From a bacterium (GTDB lineage Bacteria > Sumerlaeota > Sumerlaeia > MVZB01): 5,701 nucleotides of DNA. Shown here piece by piece: positions 5,070 to 5,701 of this stretch. The position numbers and the translations under genes are program-made. The DNA lies in the NCBI GenBank assembly GCA_023480605.1, contig JAMCWS010000406.1:1-5701 (forward strand). Reading direction: 5' to 3'. The notes beneath the pieces were generated by a model. That model made no database searches. It saw only the letters and a program-made list of their open reading frames with translations, and had not been told where the DNA came from. Each line of letters starts with the position of its first letter. Positions within the stretch are counted from its first letter, which is position 1.

Positions 5070-5701
5070 TTAGGCCGAAATGTCAATCGCTTTGGCGGGT
5101 GGGCCGGCCGGGCGGTCATGGATGCGCGCGCGAATGCTCAGCCAGCCATCCGGGCCGGTGCAGCCCCGCGGGGCGATTGGCTCGCACAATGCGCGCAGGT
5201 GCTCGGGCGGCGTGCCCGAGGGAATCTCGCAGCCGGCGGTGATCATGAACGGATTGCCGACCGCTTCCCACGCCTGGCGCACGGCGGCGCGGATCACCGC
5301 CGGCGTGCCGCGGCGCACGACGCTCACCGGATCCATGTTGCCCGCCAGCGCGACCCGCGGGCCGACCCGAGCGCGCACCGCGGCCATGTCCACCATGTGG
5401 TCGACGTCGAGGATGTCGACGCCCAGCTCGGCGATCCCCGGCAGCAGGTGGGTGATGTTGCCGCAGATGTGGAGGCGCACGCGCGCGCCGGCGGCGTGGA
5501 TGGCATCGACCAGACTCCGCTCGCGCGGCTGAATGAGACGCTCGTAGATCGCCGGCGGCACCTGGCTGGCGATCGCGTCGCCGATGCCGATCGTGTCGGC
5601 CCCGGCCTCGACCTGGGCGCAGGCGAAGGCGATGCCGACCTCGACGCACCGGTCCATCAGTTCAACGGCGAACGGCTCGTCCATCATCAGGTCCGTGAGG
5701 A
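5070..5701 (-). CDS. URO-D/MtaA-superfamily methyltransferase-like protein, N-terminus outside window
   Basis: The frame is open to the right edge and reads LTDLMMDEPF across it, so the ATG at 5687 is internal. Against a family length of about 340-360 residues, roughly the first 130-150 are missing. Counting from Met at 5687, EAGADTIGIGDAIAS (27-41) is the family's substrate-cavity segment. H73-I-C75-G-N and C153 in TAGCEIPSGTPPEHL (150-164) form the zinc site. LAGNMDP (114-120) is the GNxDP loop typical of MtaA/MtbA-like members. Of the three family members here this is the closest to the methylcobamide:coenzyme M methyltransferase pattern. The C-terminus has an unusual extension of about 30 residues after the usual end (RGCTGPDGWLSIRARIH and onward), of unknown role. 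It ends at TAA 5072-5070, followed 59 bp later by the next paralogue on the same strand. The exact donor and acceptor cannot be told from sequence. Confidence 0.88.
   Translation of the reverse strand, partial: LTDLMMDEPFAVELMDRCVEVGIAFACAQVEAGADTIGIGDAIASQVPPAIYERLIQPRERSLVDAIHAAGARVRLHICGNITHLLPGIAELGVDILDVDHMVDMAAVRARVGPRVALAGNMDPVSVVRRGTPAVIRAAVRQAWEAVGNPFMITAGCEIPSGTPPEHLRALCEPIAPRGCTGPDGWLSIRARIHDRPAGPPAKAIDISA

Noticed and set aside
3895..5073. 392-residue plus-strand open frame
   Set aside because: It lies antisense to the 3925-5010 URO-D-like gene, which has clear family motifs and a ribosome-binding site. Long antisense frames are expected in GC-rich DNA, and this one shows no recognisable domain.
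2610..5701. HemE (uroporphyrinogen decarboxylase of haem biosynthesis)
   Set aside because: The RQAGR motif is missing from the two complete proteins. The His-x-Cys...Cys site of two members points to the methyltransferase branch; the partial gene's N-terminus cannot be seen, but its GNxDP and AGCE motifs fit MtaA-like proteins.

Overview
The window is GC-rich bacterial DNA, with every supported gene on the minus strand. No taxonomic marker is present. The combination points to an uncultured environmental bacterium with low coding density, perhaps of the PVC group (Planctomycetes, Lentisphaerae) or a neighbouring candidate phylum. That combination is several uroporphyrinogen-decarboxylase-family paralogues side by side, a secreted CxxCH protein with a calcium-loop motif and a long Thr-Pro tail, and non-coding DNA full of short-period repeats. 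The placement is inference from gene style only.

Reading in the direction of transcription (right to left): (i) 5701-5070 is the C-terminal part of a URO-D/MtaA-like protein with a complete His-x-Cys...Cys metal site; (ii) after 59 bp, 5010-3925 is a second, full-length URO-D/MtaA-like protein (HTCG...C); (iii) a 238-bp spacer holds a strong stem-loop just after the stop, a long inverted repeat built from ACAGGAT units, and an operator-like inverted repeat; (iv) 3686-2610 is a third URO-D-family protein whose site reads HSDG and which lacks both metal-binding cysteines; (v) after 75 bp, 2534-1324 is an Eis-like GNAT acetyltransferase of about 403 residues, broken by an apparent one-base loss in a G run at 1680-1682; (vi) 1323-541 is about 780 bp of non-coding DNA with three further short-period repeat elements; (vii) 540-1 is a secreted mono-haem-type protein ending in at least 35 Thr-Pro dipeptides and running off the left edge.

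The two right-hand URO-D-like genes look co-transcribed. The third probably has its own promoter and may be co-transcribed with the acetyltransferase. In this superfamily, members with the His-Cys-Cys zinc site and without the HemE RQAGR motif are usually methyltransferases that move methyl groups between corrinoid proteins and a thiol or other acceptor. No corrinoid protein or substrate-specific methyltransferase partner is visible here, so the substrate is unknown. I see no clear new defence, mobile or CRISPR system. The points most worth a second look are the three paralogues with different metal sites, the frameshifted acetyltransferase, the CxxCH/Thr-Pro protein, and the inverted short-period repeats.
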